Source: Chaetoderma sp. LZ-2023a | Lineage: Eukaryota > Mollusca > Caudofoveata > Chaetodermatida > Chaetodermatidae | DNA: 64,000 bases | Direction of reading: 5' to 3' | NCBI GenBank assembly: GCA_034401795.1 | Contig: CM067366.1 | Location: forward strand, 79,865,647-79,929,646 | Shown here: positions 1 through 11,039 of the stretch, one piece after another | Position numbering within the stretch: position 1 is the first letter of the stretch | How the letters are laid out: each line of letters begins with the position of its first letter | The notes under the pieces: generated by a model | The model's input: the letters and a program-made list of their open reading frames with translations, nothing else | Database searches by the model: none | What the model was told of the DNA's origin: nothing | Program-made: the position numbers and the translations under genes

Positions 1-214
1 TTAACCCTTTAACACTCAAATCAGACAAAAACGGCTTCTGCAGTGGTCTTCAGAACTGTCTAATTGCAGACCAAAAGAAGACGACTGGCTCAATAACCAA
101 GCCAGTCATTCCGGTGGTAAATTTTCAAAAATTGTCTTCTCTTCGTCTGCAAATTAACATTTTCTATGAGAAAATAGAAATTTTCTTGAATAAATTCGAG
201 GGTTAAAGGGTTAA
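1..214. mobile_element. MITE, TTAA family C
   Basis: Bounded by TTAACCCTTTAACAC at the left and GGGTTAAAGGGTTAA at the right, with TTAA at both ends. The centre is a short palindrome, GACTGGCTC...AAGCCAGTC, surrounded by GTCTTCTCTTCGTCTGCAAA-like motifs that recur in all family members. Terminal TTAA suggests mobilisation by a piggyBac-type transposase. No coding capacity. Confidence 0.7.
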
Positions 215-331
215 TAGTTAAGCTGGTTGAAACTTGGCACTGCACTGTTCTTGAGAAATGTCCGTTTGCAGATGAATACTAGTTTTGAAATCTCACCACT
301 TGAATAACTGGCTCATTAATCGAGCCAGTTA

Positions 332-684
332 TTAGCTCACCTGGCCTGAAAGGTCAAGTGAGCTTATGCCATCCCCAGCGACCGTCAACTTCAGTTATAT
401 TTCGGTGGTCATCTTGGATTTTGGTAGTAAATGAGGAGTAGGCTTTTATATTATTTCCAGACATTTTTTGAAAATTCAAGATGGCCACCAGAAAAATTGG
501 CCAATCAAAATTCTGTATACAAGTTCTGAAGCCTACCTCCTTAGGGTCCTTCCTTCCAAATTAGGTTGAAATCCTCTAAGCGGTTAATAAGTAGCATTTT
601 AAAGCAAAAGTTGACGGACAGACAGATGACGGACGCTTGCCATGGCATAAGCTCACTTGGCCATCCTGGCCAGGTGAGCTAATA
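332..684. mobile_element. MITE, family D (TA-flanked)
   Basis: The left end reads TTAGCTCACCTGGCC and the right end GGCCAGGTGAGCTAA. Inner parts of the arms also match (AAGTGAGCTTATGCC against GGCATAAGCTCACTT), giving inverted ends of about 35-40 bp. Flanking TA on both sides fits a Tc1/mariner-type target duplication. The interior contains the GATTGGTC and CATCTTGGATTT motifs of the adjacent degenerate tandem array. Non-coding. Confidence 0.65.
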
Positions 685-689
685 ACCGC

Positions 690-1345
690 CTGAACGAGTT
701 TGAACAAACTCGGCTGGAAGGACCATAATGTGGTATGCTTTAGAGCTTGTATACAGAATTTTGATTGGTCTTGGGAGATTTCAACCAGACTGGTTGGAAT
801 GAGCCTATGGCGGTAGGCTTCAGAACTTGTATACAGAATTTTGATTGGTCAATTTTTCCGGCAGCCACCTTGGATTTTCTGAACATTTTGGAAAATCAGC
901 TAAACGGCTACTCTTAATTAACCGCTTGGTCGATTTCAACCAAACTCAACTGGAAGAACCCTAGGCCGGTACGCTTCAGAACTTGGATACAGAATTTTGA
1001 CAGCTTGATTTTGATGGTGACCATCTTGGATTTCGGAAAAATGGGAATTCATATAAGATGCTGCTACTCATTAATCGCTTGGGAAATTTCAAACAAATTT
1101 GGCTGGAAGGATCCTATTGTGGTAGCCTTTAGAAATTCTATTCAGAATTTTGATAGGTCAATGTTTTGGCAGCGATCTCTGATTTTCTGAGTTTTCCGGA
1201 ACCATTTAAAAACTGTACTCCTTCAATCAATAGCCTGATTTCAACAAAACTTAAGTGGAACGATCATATGATGGTAGGCTTTAACATATTAAACGAGAAT
1301 CTTGATTGGTCAATTTTTTTGTGGGCATCTTGGATTTTCCAAAAA
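690..1345. repeat. Degenerate tandem repeat, ~150-190 bp unit
   Basis: Units share a core of TTCAACCAAACT, GGCTGGAAGGA, GTAGGCTTCAGAACTTG, TATACAGAATTTTGATTGGTC and a CATCTTGGATTT box. At least four diverged copies are visible. The small open frames here are by-products of the repeat. Confidence 0.6.
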
Positions 1346-1886
1346 TCATCCATCATGTCTATTTAAATGCAAATGGTTTAAATGCCAATGGGCCCAGTAG
1401 TTTCAGAGATATCCATTGATCCAGTTTTATCTGATCCGGATACGCTTTTTTATCCAGATCATGGCCAAAGTCTGGAATGCCTCTCATGGTAAGATCCTTT
1501 GTTGTGTGGATAAAATAATTCTACTGCTTTAAAGCTATCGTAAGGCGATAAGACCACCAAATCAGGTTATGCTAAATGCTCATAGTTCTGTCGCTAAGAG
1601 TCGATATGCAATCTTTTAACGAGTTGTGACGTCAAAATTCCCTTTATATACTGGAGTAGGCGATTAACAAATCTTAGTTTAGCCGTGCTCGTCGAGTCGA
1701 TAGTTCGCAGCATGCTACGCTAAGTATTCACAGAACAAGTTGACTGACAATTATTTTTGCTTATAGCATGTGTGGTGGGAGCTTATGTCCAAAAGTACCC
1801 CCCCCCCCCACCAAGTTATAAGTCAATAGCTCTAAATATGACCATATGTAATGAATGTGCCACCTAGTGATATCTTTTCCAATTCA
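1346..1886. other. Gene-free stretch with C homopolymer
   Basis: No coding sequence or repeat family recognised. A run of about 13 C residues lies at 1798-1810. Confidence 0.5.
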
Positions 1887-2251
1887 CCTTTCCAGAGTAC
1901 CCACCCATCATATGACATCATAATCAACTACGTGGTGTGTAGAATGACGTCATGAATGATGTCGATAAGTATGTCACTAACGCATAATTGAAGACGGTCT
2001 ATGCATTGTTGTACAAATTGTATGCCTTTACTATTTAATAAATATTCTGTTGAATATTTTGAAACTAATTTGACATGGCGCTGTTGCTGCAATGCCAACC
2101 CAGTCAAATTAGTTACAAAATATTCAACAGCTTCCCTGTATAGTTTTCAGGAAATTGATAGCTAGGGAATTCGAGGATCGATCAATCCCAACACGGCGAG
2201 GTGTGTGTGAAGCTTAGCTAGAGATGGGAGGGGCATAGCTAAAACCGGAAA
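1887..2251 (+). mobile_element. MITE, family A (CCTTTCC...GGAAAG)
   Basis: Starts CCTTTCCAGAGTA and ends CTAAAACCGGAAAG. Inside are a CATATGACATCATAATC block, a TGACGTCATGAATGA block and a central hairpin (GTTGAATATTTTGAAACTAA against its reverse complement around 2045-2135), then the GATCGATCAATCCCAACAC tail block. This architecture repeats at five places in the window. Non-coding. Confidence 0.72.
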
Positions 2252-3523
2252 GAAGATAAAACATGTCTAAACATTAACAAAATGTATTCACTCATTTATT
2301 CCATTCATCTGTTATTAACTGTCTTGCTGCTGCAAACCACCAAACAATAATTTCACAGCAAAAACACTTCAATTGCTGAATATTTTGAAAACAATTTGAC
2401 TGAAAGTTGTTGTTGGCTTAACAAAGAACAAGTCAAATTGATTTTTAAATATTTAGCCGGTCCGGAGATAACTCGTGGAATATGTCATCTACAAAGACTC
2501 GGCAGTCGGACGGTTAAATGGAATTAATCAATCAGTAATCAGTGATTATCACACACGATATGTTGATCACCATTTGCGTATTTATAGAGTCAGCGCTTGG
2601 CTAGTGACTGTCACCGCAAACATGTGCTCACAAAACTCATGTTTTTCAATTACCGGTATACCAATCTGACAAAAATTAATATTACAGCACTATTTAAATA
2701 GCTAAGAAGAGAAATCAGAGTTTGTCATCCCTCATCCTCCTGGTTTTATCAAATTATAGATTGTTTAGATTTTCGCCATTTTTCAGATCGTACCCAAAAT
2801 TGTTGAATACTTGTGTATGGTCACACCCTTTCTTGTTTTAAAATTCGAGCCATATCAAACCAGTAGTTTACGAAATATCAAACTCCAAAATTGGATCCCG
2901 TTTTTGGTATGCAGATCACAGCTAATGTCTGGATACAGCAAGTTACTTTGTTGAGTTAAAGTTTGAGACATGTCGAATCACCATGTTCACCACAGACCTA
3001 GATACATCAATCATTATGCATTTTGATTGTGATGTCAGCCTACATGTAGCATGATCAGATCCACACCAACTCTATTCTTATTGACATTTAATGGTATTTT
3101 AATATACTGACGCACGCACGCACACACACGCAGTACTCTTTTGCCGGGAGGCAAATACTATTTATGTGACAATAATGGGAGCAAACACTTGGCCTAAGCG
3201 GGATCCAATTAGTGATGCCGCTGAGCCAGGTGTATGCAGATGAATAGATAATAATAAATAGTGATACTGACAAGGCCATTTGTTTTGTTTGCTAAAATTC
3301 TGTGTACAGACTTCATACTTTAGCAGTCGCCACACATCGGTGAATTATAGCATTATCATACTATAATCAGAATATTATACAAATTCACCAATTGCATTCA
3401 TCATTTGCTTCTGGTAAATCTCTGATGAATCTCACCATTTGATTGAATGTTTTGAGATTTGGGTAAGCAGATCCATGAGTTAATATCAAAACATTCAGAT
3501 GGGCTCATAGTCTTTCAATGACC
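2252..3523. other. 3' flank of XPNPEP3, no gene seen
   Basis: A remnant of the family A central hairpin lies at about 2376-2457 and a CA/CG-rich dinucleotide patch at 3109-3132. Nothing else could be assigned. Confidence 0.45.
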
Positions 3524-3890
3524 CTTTCAAGTTTATCCATCGATCATATGACATCACAATCAAGCATGCGATGTGTAGGATGACATCATAATCAATGACG
3601 TTATGAATGACGTAGATAAGTATGTCACGAACGCATAATTGATGATGGTGGTGGTGTACAAATTGTATGGCTTTACTATTTAATAAACTTGCTGTTGAAT
3701 ATTTAAAAACTAATTTGATTGAGCGCAGTTGCTGCCCAGTCAAATTAGTTTCAAAATATTCAAAAGCTTAACTACATAGTTTTCTGGAAATTGCTAGTCT
3801 GGGTGCTCGGGGATCGATCAATCCCAAAATTGGTGAGGCGTCGGTGGAGTTTAACTAGGGATGGCCTGGGCATAGTTAAAACTGGAAAGG
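3524..3890 (+). mobile_element. MITE, family A
   Basis: Same order of blocks as the copy at 1887: CCTTTCAAGTTTATCCATCG left end, CATATGACATCACAATC, a TGACATCATAATCAATGACG stretch, a hairpin at about 3690-3770 and the AAAACTGGAAAGG right end. It ends 48 bp before the XPNPEP3 stop codon on the gene's downstream side. Confidence 0.72.
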
Positions 3891-3937
3891 TCCATTCAGA
3901 TTCAACTCGGAATACAGAATGTATATGATGGACTACA

Positions 3938-4110
3938 TTATCTAATCTCTGTACGTTGCATCACAATCTCAATATCGCTAGGAATCTTGGGACATTTTGC
4001 TGTCAATACAATAGGGTCAGTTTCTGTCACTAACACGTCATCTTCAATTCGTATTCCGATGCCGCGAAACTCCTTTGGTACATCTTGATTATTTTGTGGT
4101 ATATAAATAC
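3938..4110 (-). CDS. XPNPEP3: XPNPEP3 last exon with stop codon
   Basis: The terminal exon encodes GIYIPQNNQDVPKEFRGIGI, then RIEDDVLVTETDP, ILTAKCPK-like residues and ends MQRTEIR before TAA (3940-3938). The Glu in RIEDD is the fifth metal ligand. The acceptor ttccag ends at 4111. A CCTTTCC-type MITE ends at about 3890, less than 50 bp downstream of the stop, so the 3' UTR probably contains MITE sequence. I could not place the polyadenylation site. Confidence 0.93.
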
Positions 4111-4239
4111 CTGGAATATAAAATTAAGATAATTTATTCAGGCTAGCATCTCCATGTTTCGTTAATAACAGTCTGTCATAATTCAGCTGACTAAACATTC
4201 ATGTCTAAGTTTTATATTTTGACACCTGCCAGGTTTACC

Positions 4240-4377
4240 AATGGAAGGGCTGGCTCACAAAACAAACCAGTCATTCCAGTCTTAAGTTTTCAGAAGTAAT
4301 AATCTGTTCATTTGCAAATGAACATCTAAGAGAAAACTGAAATTTTCTTGAACAAATTTTGGGATTAAAGGGTTAAA
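4240..4377. mobile_element. Partial MITE, family C
   Basis: Contains the family C pieces CAGTCATTCCAG, CATTTGCAAATGAACAT, GAAATTTTCTTGAACAAATT and the terminal ATTAAAGGGTTAA. The left half is missing. Confidence 0.5.
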
Positions 4378-4499
4378 TGTCAAAATCTGAAATTCTATTG
4401 TCTATTTCTGCTAAAATATTTATACAAATTAACTAATTCAATGCACCCAATAAATAGCGTCTTGATTGATCAGTGGAATAATGAAACAGTGACGGGTCA

Positions 4500-4890
4500 G
4501 TCCTGATTGACAGGTTAGGCGGTAGGCCTGATCATTGATAGGTTAGGTCGGATTTTCAGTTTAGGCCTGATTGACAGGTTAGTCCTAATTGACAGGTTAG
4601 GCCTGATTGATAGTTTAGGCTTGATTGATAGATTAGGCCTGATTGATAAGTTTGTCCTGATTGACAGGTTAATACTTATTGACAGGTTAGGCCTAATTGA
4701 TAGGATAGGTCTGATTGACAGATTAGGCCCGATTGATAAGTACGTCCTGACTGATGGGTTAGGTCTGATTGACAGCTTGGACCTGATTGACAGATTAGGC
4801 CCGACTGATAGGTTCATCCTGATTGACAGGTTAGGCCTGATTTATAGGCTAGGCCTGATTGACAGGTTAGGCCTAATTTATAGGTTGGAT
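4500..4890. repeat. 18-bp minisatellite
   Basis: About twenty tandem copies of an 18-bp unit close to GGCCTGATTGACAGGTTA, with point variants. The unit is a multiple of three and lacks stops in one frame on each strand, so both strands show ~100-codon open frames made of six-residue repeats. These are not credible genes. Confidence 0.9.
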
Positions 4891-4899
4891 CTATGTAGT

Positions 4900-6600
4900 G
4901 CTACTCATTCAACATGGGGCTTCAGGATATACTGATATTATATCGAATAGCGGTATCATAGTTATACCGTTAGTCATACCAATATGATTTTGCTGATATC
5001 GAACTATCGAGATATAAGATTAAATTGGTATAACATTTTGTTAGGCAGATAATCTGCTTCCCATTAGTAATATTTCAATAGTATATAGCTGTCTAGCGAT
5101 ATAAGTTACTGCTCTTCGTATGGGAAAATTATGTTTTACCTGTACTTAACAATCACACTTTTCTTATTTATCCAGAGCTGTCAAATTGTTGTTTTGAGGC
5201 TAGTGTTAGAGTAATTGATCAATTAACGATATAAGAATGCACTTCTCAAAAAAATTTGAATAACACTTTTAATTACCATCATAGGACATCGGATGGTTAA
5301 AAATGGTTAAAACCTGTATTTTCCTGCGCTAATATTTTTTAATTTTGGCCCGTTGTTTGCTACAAAAATCATAATATGAAATGAATATTTTGAATGATAT
5401 TTTATATCAATTACTACAGCCTGGTTAGTCAGCGATTTCCCGGAATTGAGCGGCTTTGTAGTGACTGCCCAACAGCCCAAGTAAAGAAGAACCCGACAAT
5501 ATGAGAGAAAATTCTCAATTCCCGAGAGCTTTATTCACTTCTTATATTGGCGGGTATCATTAGATATCGATCGGTACAAGCTACTCTAACAAGAGCGAGC
5601 TTAGGCCTATGTATTTGCAGCATATGGTAGTCTATTTAGTATGTGTTATAATGGCTAATTTGTACCCCTGCGCAGAGATTTCCACGTTTTCTGGCGGCTT
5701 CATCCCATTGCAAATTCATCCTATAAATCACAGGCCATCGTTGAAAGTTCATTTATTATTCTAACATATACATCAATGCAGATAGCCAGGAAAATTAGTA
5801 AAACGTATGTTTACATTCATATCCAACCTGTTTGACTCATAACATAGTCAGTGAAATATCAACAGCTTTTAGCTGTTCGCAGTTTAACTGAGCGAGTTTA
5901 TACAGGACGAGATGGTCACTGGCATCTCGCGAAAATAGTTGTAATTTAGTGGCAAATTCAAATCATTTGTAGGGACAATTTGGGGGAGTTTCAGCCATTT
6001 TGTGAAATTTTGCGGCGACTTTAAGCAGCGCTGATATACGTTGACTATGGAATCATACTACTCAAGCCTCACTCCATTTTTCCCATCGGAATAATACTGG
6101 TATTAAAGGTATAACAGTATGAAAATTGATATCGATACTGATATTCATTTTTCTAATACCATGGTGCCCTAATTCAACATGACATTCAGTGCAATATACA
6201 TACAGTAGAATGAGCAAATATCACATCCATTCATTTGCAACTAGTATAAGTCAGTCGGTCAATTTTTTGTTGCGACTCGCGACTAGTCTGTCTGTCAAAT
6301 CGTTGACATTTCTAACAATGCAACCTACGTCGCAATTATAGCGTGTCATTTGTTTTGATTGTTATTTTACAGCAAATTCTGTATCTGTCATATTTGACAG
6401 TATGAAATTGATTGGCTATTTCAATGATTTAGGCATGAGAGAACAAATGCTGTATGATCTAAGAATTATTCTGTTGAATACTTTGAATGAAAATAATTTG
6501 AATAGGCAATAGTAGATTCCTGTAGAATTATTTTCGATATATTCAATAAAATTTCTGTTCTAAATTGTAAATAAAGAGATTTCATGGATGAAAGAGTCAA
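4900..6600. other. XPNPEP3 last intron, unassigned
   Basis: Intronic AT-rich sequence between the last two exons. A short TA dinucleotide run lies at 6599-6611. I see no other element. Confidence 0.5.
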
Positions 6601-6654
6601 TATATATATATTTACAAGAGGGTAGTCACAATATATGCTTATTCTGTTTTTTAC

Positions 6655-6775
6655 CTGGCTCTATTGTAATGATCATGTTTGGCTCGAGGTGAACACAGCG
6701 TGGTATATCACCTGTATCATGGACATCCATACCAAGATAATGACTCACATGATGAGGGCAGAACTTATGGGCAGC
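6655..6775 (-). CDS. XPNPEP3: XPNPEP3 exon: His and first Glu metal ligands
   Basis: A 121-nt exon coding for [20 protein letters not shown], then a conserved Dx[15 protein letters not shown] stretch. The His after HHVS and the Glu in TIEPG are metal ligands of the M24B active site. The usual HHxGH motif reads HHVSH here, a Gly-to-Ser change next to the ligand. Acceptor ttttcag ends at 6776; donor gtaaaa starts at 6654. The preceding intron, almost 12 kb, holds a LINE, several MITEs and DIRS copy 1. Confidence 0.93.
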
Positions 6776-6817
6776 CTGAAAATGACATTATCACTAATAA
6801 TTATATGATTATATCTA

Positions 6818-7026
6818 TTAACCCTTACCACTCTGATGTCAATATTCTATCTTTTACTGTGTCAATATCAAAGAAACTGGTGTAAATTTTTCAACAATTT
6901 TGTTGGAAGATGTTGCTGTCTACGACAGCAGCATCTCCCACCAAATTTGTTGAAAAATGAACACCAGTTCATTTTTAAATTTAATTTTAAAATTTAAAGT
7001 TTTGACACCAGAGTGGTAAGGGTTAA
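6818..7026. mobile_element. piggyBac-like MITE, family B
   Basis: An almost complete palindrome of about 205 bp. TTAACCCTTACCACTCTGAT opens it and GAGTGGTAAGGGTTAA closes it; the arms meet near the motif GTCTACGACAGCAGC. Ends with TTAA plus CCCT fit the piggyBac target site and terminus rule. Other copies lie at 22729, 28251, 29139 and 29478. Confidence 0.8.
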
Positions 7027-7351
7027 CTATTTCAGTGCTACAGACCTGATGCAACACATTCTTTAGGACATAATTATCATGTTGAATATCTGGAAATAGA
7101 GTTAACTGAAGTGATTGCGACAAACTCAGCTGAACTTACACAATAAATGAAAGCTAGACGTCCAAATTGCTAATGATCAGCCGATTTTATCCCCTTCATA
7201 ATCAGCCATATAGGCATTGTCTATAACCATGTGATCACCAAGAACGTATGTGCTTGTTTTAGATAGACCTGACGATTTAGTTTCCCACGTTAAAATGTTG
7301 GAAATTGATTTAGAGCAGCAGACATCGTCGAAACAATGAACATGCTCATCG

Positions 7352-7594
7352 TATTTAACACTTTATTGGCTAAATTTGGTCAAGAAAACCTGAATATGTC
7401 CTTTTTGAATGCCCATTTGCAGGATTATAGGCTATTTTTTTAATGTACAACTGGAATGACTGGCTCGATTATCAAGTCAGTCATTCCAGTGGTAAATTTT
7501 TTAAAATAGTCTTCTTTTGGCCTGCAAATGGACATTTCTCAAGACTACTACAGAGGCTGGTATTGGCTGGTTTCGCCATGAAAGGGTTTAAATG
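7352..7594. mobile_element. MITE, family C
   Basis: Contains TTTAACACTTTATTGG at the left, the central palindrome GACTGGCTCG...AGTCAGTC, then TTGGCCTGCAAATGGACATT, CTCAAGAC and the terminal AAAGGGTTTAAA. This copy shows the uninterrupted sequence across the site where DIRS copy 2 inserted in another family member. Confidence 0.6.
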
Positions 7595-7619
7595 CTGGCC
7601 AATGTCTGTTAATTTAGAT

Positions 7620-7710
7620 ACACAGGACATTATTTGGGCATCCATAATTGGCTGACAGAGACTACCTGTCTCTGTCAGCCAATTATGGATGCCCAAATAA
7701 TGTCCTGTGT
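7620..7710. repeat. Perfect 42-bp inverted repeat, 7-nt loop
   Basis: The arm at 7620-7661 (starting ACACAGGACATTATTTGG) is the exact reverse complement of 7669-7710; the loop is CTACCTG. No mismatch was found over 42 bp. Confidence 0.95.
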
Positions 7711-7915
7711 AAATGACTCATGTAAATTTAGCAATAGGCAGCAGCGGCTTCAGTCAAATTATGTAGAAAATAGTCAACAACTCTCTGGTATTTTTGCTTT
7801 GACATGATGTCACAAATGAAACTAAGGTGGCTGCTTATCTGACTAATTTAAAGACTAAATTACATTTATTTGTTTAATAAGAAAGAATACAAATAATAGA
7901 CATCAAGAGACATGG

Positions 7916-8335
7916 GTGCCACAAGGCGGAGTATTATCACCGACTCTTTTCATACTCTTCATTAATGACATTGTAACAGAGCTGCCCAATGGGATCCAAG
8001 CAGCCCTCTATGCAGATGCCCTCGTACTCTGGTGCACCGAGGAGTACACAACGACTGCCAAATACAAAATGCAGCTCGCCTTGGACAGAATTACAGCGTG
8101 GGCCAATCGCTGGTGTATTACCATCAACAAAGAAAAATCATCAGCCATGCTATTCTCACTGTCCACCAAAACCAAGGTTGGCAATCTGACACTGGGCGGT
8201 ACTCCACTCGAGTACGAGGACCAGCAGACATACCTGGGAGTCACCTATGACAGAAGATTAACATGGAAGGAGCACATCCAGAAGGCAGAGGCAAAGGCCA
8301 GAAGAAAGCTAAACATCATGAGGCAGCTGGCATGA
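7916..8335 (+). pseudogene. LINE reverse transcriptase fragment (YADA active site)
   Basis: A frame of 139 codons starts at PQGGVLSPTLFILFINDI, a classic RT block, and continues to YADALVLW where active elements have YADD. The second catalytic Asp is therefore Ala. Later blocks, WCITINKEKSSAMLFS and YLGVTYDRRLTW, are standard LINE RT palm-thumb sequence. The reading frame is open upstream of the first Met, so this is a truncated domain and not a gene start. A stop ends it, and the thumb continues in a further segment to about 8750 (LGAVQPHLEYGSSSW..., NQALRIITGG). Confidence 0.85.
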
Positions 8336-8834
8336 ACAAAGTGGGGTGCCAATGAAAGGATCCTCAAGACCATCTACCTAGGTGCCGTACAACCACACCT
8401 TGAGTATGGATCCAGCTCATGGATGACAGCAGCTAAATCTCATCAACAGAACCTCGACAGAGTACAAAACCAGGCACTGCGCATCATCACTGGTGGAATG
8501 AGATGAACACCAATAGAAAAAATGGAACAGACCACAGGCATCCCCCCACTTAGCAAAGGAATGGAATGCAAAGCACTGATCCAAGCTGCCAAGTTCAAAT
8601 CGTTCAACAACCACCCGATGAAGATCAGGCAAGCACAGCTGTCATCAGGAAGACTTAAAAGATCAAGTTTTGTGAGAGACAAAAGCACTTCAAAGAAAAC
8701 ACCAGGAAATGGTGTCTGCATAAATAGAAGACCCAAACCACACCCTTGATCCTCCACCCTGGGAAAACAAACTAGAGAGCATAGCTATTTGCACCACAGT
8801 ATGTCATCTCACAACCAAAGATGAACACAGTGAT

Positions 8835-9614
8835 GTGAGCAAGAAGGCCCTGACCCTAGCCATGCTGGAAGAAATGTACCCTCAGGAGACATGGATAAGG
8901 ATCTACACTGCCGGACTGCACATACAGTATCCAAACGGACAACATGAGTCAGCTGCAATACCGACGGGCAAACACTGCACAAACTACAGAGCTGAAGTCG
9001 AAGCACTGGTTCATGCAGCTAATACCATCAGCAGAACAGCAGACCCTATTGCACACATTGTCTTTTTATCTGATGCCCGCTCAGTCCTTGAGGCTATCAC
9101 CAAAGGTAAGCTGCCACAACTTGAAGAAGCACTACAAACCATCAAATGCTTTCGGATAGCATTGCAGTGGATCCCCTCACACTGTGGAGTCCAAGGAAAT
9201 GAGGAAGCACACAAGATGGCAAAGGTGGGTGCAGAAGAGAATCAGACAGAAAACATGGTTACCCATACAGAGATGAAGACTATCATCAAGTCACTCTATA
9301 GAACACCTCAATCAGAAGATGCCTACCATCATCTCTCGAGGCCAGAGCAAGTGACCATTTTTCGTCTCGGAACTGGACACAACAGACTAAACCAACACAT
9401 GTACATGCGGTTCCACCTTACGACATCGCCCGCTTGTCCTTGTGGAGAAGCAGAACAGACCACAGAGCACATACTTCAGTGTTGCAGTACGTATCAGCTG
9501 CTGAGAGAAGAGATCTGGCCTTTGTCAACCTCTTTTCTTGAAAAGCTGTATGGGCCTGTCGAAGAACTGCAGAAAACTACAGATTTCATCTTGAGAACGG
9601 CTCTCCAAGTGTGA
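8835..9614 (+). pseudogene. LINE RNase H and C-terminal zinc-knuckle segment
   Basis: A frame of 259 codons. Residues ~20-135 resemble RNase HI, with the core IYTAG, YRAEVEAL, FLSDARSVLEAI, then WIPSHCGVQGNEEAHKMAK. Two acidic catalytic positions look lost: the first (usually TDGS, here YTAG) and the last (usually EAD, here EAH). The copy at 54 kb still has EAD. The tail carries a CPCG...EHILQC Cys/His cluster typical of RNase H-bearing LINEs. Almost certainly inactive. Confidence 0.8.
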
Positions 9615-9640
9615 TACCAGCGATCGAAAAGAAGAAGATG

Positions 9641-10001
9641 ATACTGTATTTAATTCATTCACTGACTCCTCACAAGACATTTAAACATACAATTAATCTG
9701 GAAGATCAAAATAGATACTATACAGCTAACATTTACTTAATTATTACAAAAGCCACACTTCTGGAGACATTCAACTTGTAACAATGCAGTTAAATATACC
9801 AGCAGAAAGAGTTAATGAAACATGGTATATTGTGACCTTGAGCCAGAAGACTTTAACTTTAGTCTCTAACAGACTCTCACATGTGAGTCTGTTAATGTCT
9901 GAAGCTATTCAAGCTAAAGCGTTTCAAGATAGTGATTCCTTGCCATGGCAATACAACGATGCACACTGCAGCAATGGCTGACATTTTATGCCAATTGAGC
10001 A
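9641..10001. other. Intronic stretch, small palindrome only
   Basis: No gene seen. A palindromic AACAGACTC...GAGTCTGTT lies at about 9868-9893. Confidence 0.45.
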
Positions 10002-10530
10002 ATCCAGTTTTAGCTATGCCCTGCACATCTATAGCTAAGCTCCACCCATGCTTTGCCCGTGTTGGGATCAATCGATCCCTGCACTCTCCGAATTTCAATT
10101 TCCAGAAAACTATACAGGTAAGCACTATCATACCTAAGTCTAAGATTCAAAGGGATAATTTGAGGTTTTGGGCCCCCTTTCTATTAGAAGTAAATAGGGA
10201 GATGTTAAATCGACTAATGGGACAGTTATATTTTCAGCTGGGAAATGGCCCCATGGCTCGCTCTAGGAACAACATTGAATAAGCTGTTGAATATTTTGAA
10301 ACTAATTTGAATGGGTGCTTTAGCTGCCTATGACAGCAACAATGCCCAGTCAAATTAGTTTCAAAATATTCAACAGAATGTTTATGAAACAGTAGTCATA
10401 CAATTTGTACAACTTGTTGGACTGTTAAGTGTTTGTGACAGACTATATCGCATCATTCATGACATAATTGATTGACGTCAGCCTACATGTGATGTAGTAG
10501 ATTATGACATCATATGATTGACTGATTACC
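10002..10530 (-). mobile_element. MITE, family A, reverse orientation
   Basis: The tail block comes first (CCAGTTTTAGCTATGCCC, then GTTGGGATCAATCGATCC and CAGAAAACTATACAGGTAAG), then an unrelated insert of about 130 bp, the central hairpin at 10283-10377, and the TGACATCATATGAT block near the right end. The order is opposite to the copies at 1887 and 3524. Confidence 0.6.
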
Positions 10531-10901
10531 ATGATAATATTACATCACTCATCAACATTACAATGTGATGTCATGCCATTATTATGCCATTGCATTCTAT
10601 TTCACAACTTTTAATCAAGGTGTCAATTCTTTTACACAAAGATGGTGGGAGTTTCCAATGCCACTATGGAGAATGGCTGGTTGCCAGCAGCTCTGAAGCA
10701 GTCTGCGCTTTTACACTTGACATCAGACTACAAAGTTAGGGTTTTTAAAAGCTATACTCTAGTTTGAAGAGTCATCATATAACTGATCTTGTATGTCAGT
10801 CTATGCAAAATTAATTTTCACTACAGTAGTGTAGATTACTCCTTTTACATGTAAAACTTGAAATTACAATGTCTCGATATCAAGACAACTATAAAAGGAA
10901 A

Positions 10902-10983
10902 ACTGTTGAATATTTTGAAACTAATATAACTGGAACCTGTTGCTGCCATTATTAGCAAAAATTAGTTTCCAAATATTCAATAG
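10902..10983. repeat. Solo family A central hairpin
   Basis: CTGTTGAATATTTTGAAACT and its imperfect reverse complement face each other around a short spacer; the flanking family A blocks are absent. A similar solo hairpin lies at 27191-27262. Confidence 0.6.
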
Positions 10984-11039
10984 AATAGTCTTTACATCAT
11001 AAAGAATGTCTTTCTTGTCTGAGAGAGTTAAAGAATGAA

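Larger units (their letters stand above)
7905..9640 (+). mobile_element. 5'-truncated LINE with RNase H domain
   Basis: A non-LTR retrotransposon fragment beginning inside the RT palm and running through RNase H to a GAAGAAGAT-type tail after the stop at 9614. The coding region is broken into at least three frame segments (7916-8335, about 8341-8750, 8835-9614). A second, shorter copy of its 3' end lies at 54083-54600. The clade is one of those with a C-terminal RNase H, perhaps I/Nimb-like; this is not resolved. Confidence 0.85.

Noticed and set aside
4515..4935. ~100-codon frames on both strands
   Set aside because: Produced by an 18-bp tandem unit without stops.
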